NCBI GenBank assembly: GCA_031216915.1
Contig: CM062297.1
Location: 183,156,083 to 183,220,082, forward strand
Direction: 5' to 3'
DNA: 64,000 nt
DNA from: Pictodentalium vernedei
Lineage: Eukaryota; Mollusca; Scaphopoda; Dentaliida; Dentaliidae
This document shows, one piece after another, positions 63,126 through 64,000 of the stretch. Under the pieces are notes generated by a model that worked only from the letters and a program-made list of their open reading frames with translations, made no database searches and was not told where the DNA came from. Each line of letters begins with the position of its first letter. Position 1 is the first letter of the stretch. The position numbers and the translations under genes were made by a program.

Positions 63126-64000
63126 AAAACAAACATAATTTACTTATGTTGGACAAAGGGTTAATTGTTCTGGTTCTGAGAAGTGTTGAATTCATTGATC
63201 GAGCAAGCTAATAAGAAGTGAAAATTACACTAAACTTCTTCAGATAAAAACTGAGCTGAATTCCCTCTGAGCGCTCTACACTCACTGTGATACCAACTTC
63301 AGCACGAAATGGGCAAAGTATTTGTTATCCATTTTGTTGAGAAATACCTTGTATGAGGATTTTATAAGCTGCATCTCTTCCTATCGGACACTACAGTCTA
63401 TAATCCTAGCTTTTAACTTTCACAGAAAATTACCATCCAATTCCAATATCACTTCAGTTACAACACCATATTAAATATTGAACCATCCCATCAAACTGAC
63501 ACTGTTTCTATTGATATTTCTTGAAACTCCACGGCACCAGATAGTCACAGTGGAGTTTTTAATTTTCAGTTGTACCAAATAACATTTCCCTTATCACCCA
63601 TAATCTTCAGAATTCAATTATAGCTTTTTGCTTCCAGTGCCAAGACTGTCTTTATGAATGGCATAAAGTGCAGTGTTGGCTGACTTCGATTTTCTGGGTG
63701 CTGAACCTTCTTCTCAACATCATTGTTCCTAACATCTTGATAAATAAAAATGTACATCTATCGAAATTTTACTTTTTGACACCTCTAGGGTTTTAATCCC
63801 AGGAACAGGAATTTTCTGGTTCTCGGTTTTGAAACTCAGTCATGATACTGGGAATTTTCCGGTTGTTGTTTTTGAATATCAGTCCCAATACCCGGCAAAT
63901 TTATAAGATAGAACCGGCAATTAAAAGGTTGCCTTCTGCAACCTTTAATTTCCGATTCTAGTCTGTGAATTTCCTGAGTATTAGCACTCAACGAAAATGA
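63126..64000. other. No gene; small hairpin at 63924-63951
   Basis: TTAAAAGGTTGC / GCAACCTTTAA near the end; ATACTGGGAATTTTCCGG-type words are loosely repeated. Nothing coding recognised. Confidence 0.45.

Noticed and set aside
1..64000. Autonomous transposase or reverse transcriptase
   Set aside because: None of the longer frames shows DDE, RVE, YYADD-like or other diagnostic motifs; all elements seen are non-autonomous or truncated.

Overview
This window is from an animal (eukaryotic) nuclear genome. It is AT-rich, has almost no coding capacity, and is packed with short interspersed and palindromic repeats. The repeat repertoire points to a lophotrochozoan, most likely a mollusc. It includes tRNA- and 5S-headed SINEs sharing the body motif 'TGTCCTTGGGCAAG', elements beginning 'AGCTCACCTGAC', and 'CCCCACTTTCG...GGATTACATG' and 'GTCCGTCCGTCC' repeats. 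That placement is inference from repeat style. No species assignment is possible from the sequence alone.

The only convincing protein gene is an uninterrupted minus-strand ORF at 58029-59105. It encodes a 358-residue BTB/POZ + BACK protein resembling the BTBD17-like group. A poly(A) signal lies 5 nt past its stop codon. A 38-bp fragment resembling its 5' coding sequence sits about 2.3 kb away in the opposite orientation (56743-56780), wedged between copies of a small transposon.

The rest is a stratified deposit of non-autonomous mobile elements. (A) About 14 copies of a ~250-bp TTAA-flanked element (TTAACCCTTTACCC...GGGTAAAGGGTTAA) have a near-perfect central palindrome. (B, C, D, J, M) At least five further families end in TTAA, and most have their own central hairpin. 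(T) Four ~430-bp pogo/Tigger-like elements have TA target sites and a hairpin like that of family B. (E and others) Several elements have 8-bp target duplications (hAT-like). (I, H, K) Three more hairpin families are present. About 20 SINEs or SINE fragments are present with exchangeable heads (several tRNA-like heads, one 5S-rRNA-like head) and two alternative tails. (F) Long arrays of ~165-bp units lie at 7.26-9.21 kb and 24.95-27.08 kb, with partial copies at about 20.7, 30.6 and 36.7 kb.

Layout: 0-7 kb mixed SINEs, palindromic elements and families B, C, D, I. 7.3-9.2 kb F array. 9.7-14.6 kb G-SINEs, C, I, H, E, J, T. 15.2-24 kb A elements with nested insertions, E, F, 170-bp tandem units. 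25-28 kb large F array plus ~165-bp triplicate. 29-35 kb chain of D, A, C, I, SINEs. 35.3-37.5 kb nested X/T, minisatellite, F, B with SINE. 38-39.7 kb direct duplication with a C element between the copies. 40-43 kb hAT-like element, LINE tail, 5S-SINE. 44-51.5 kb repeats, A copies, nested C/T. 52-57.3 kb nested SINE/X, C, M/SINE, A, C. 58-59.1 kb the BTB gene. 59.5-64 kb E, SINE, J, T, D.

The most interesting content is how these elements interact. Insertions into known sequences reveal exact target duplications. Different families reuse the same TTAA. Two otherwise different superfamilies share the hairpin centre GAGCTC-NNN-GAGCTC.
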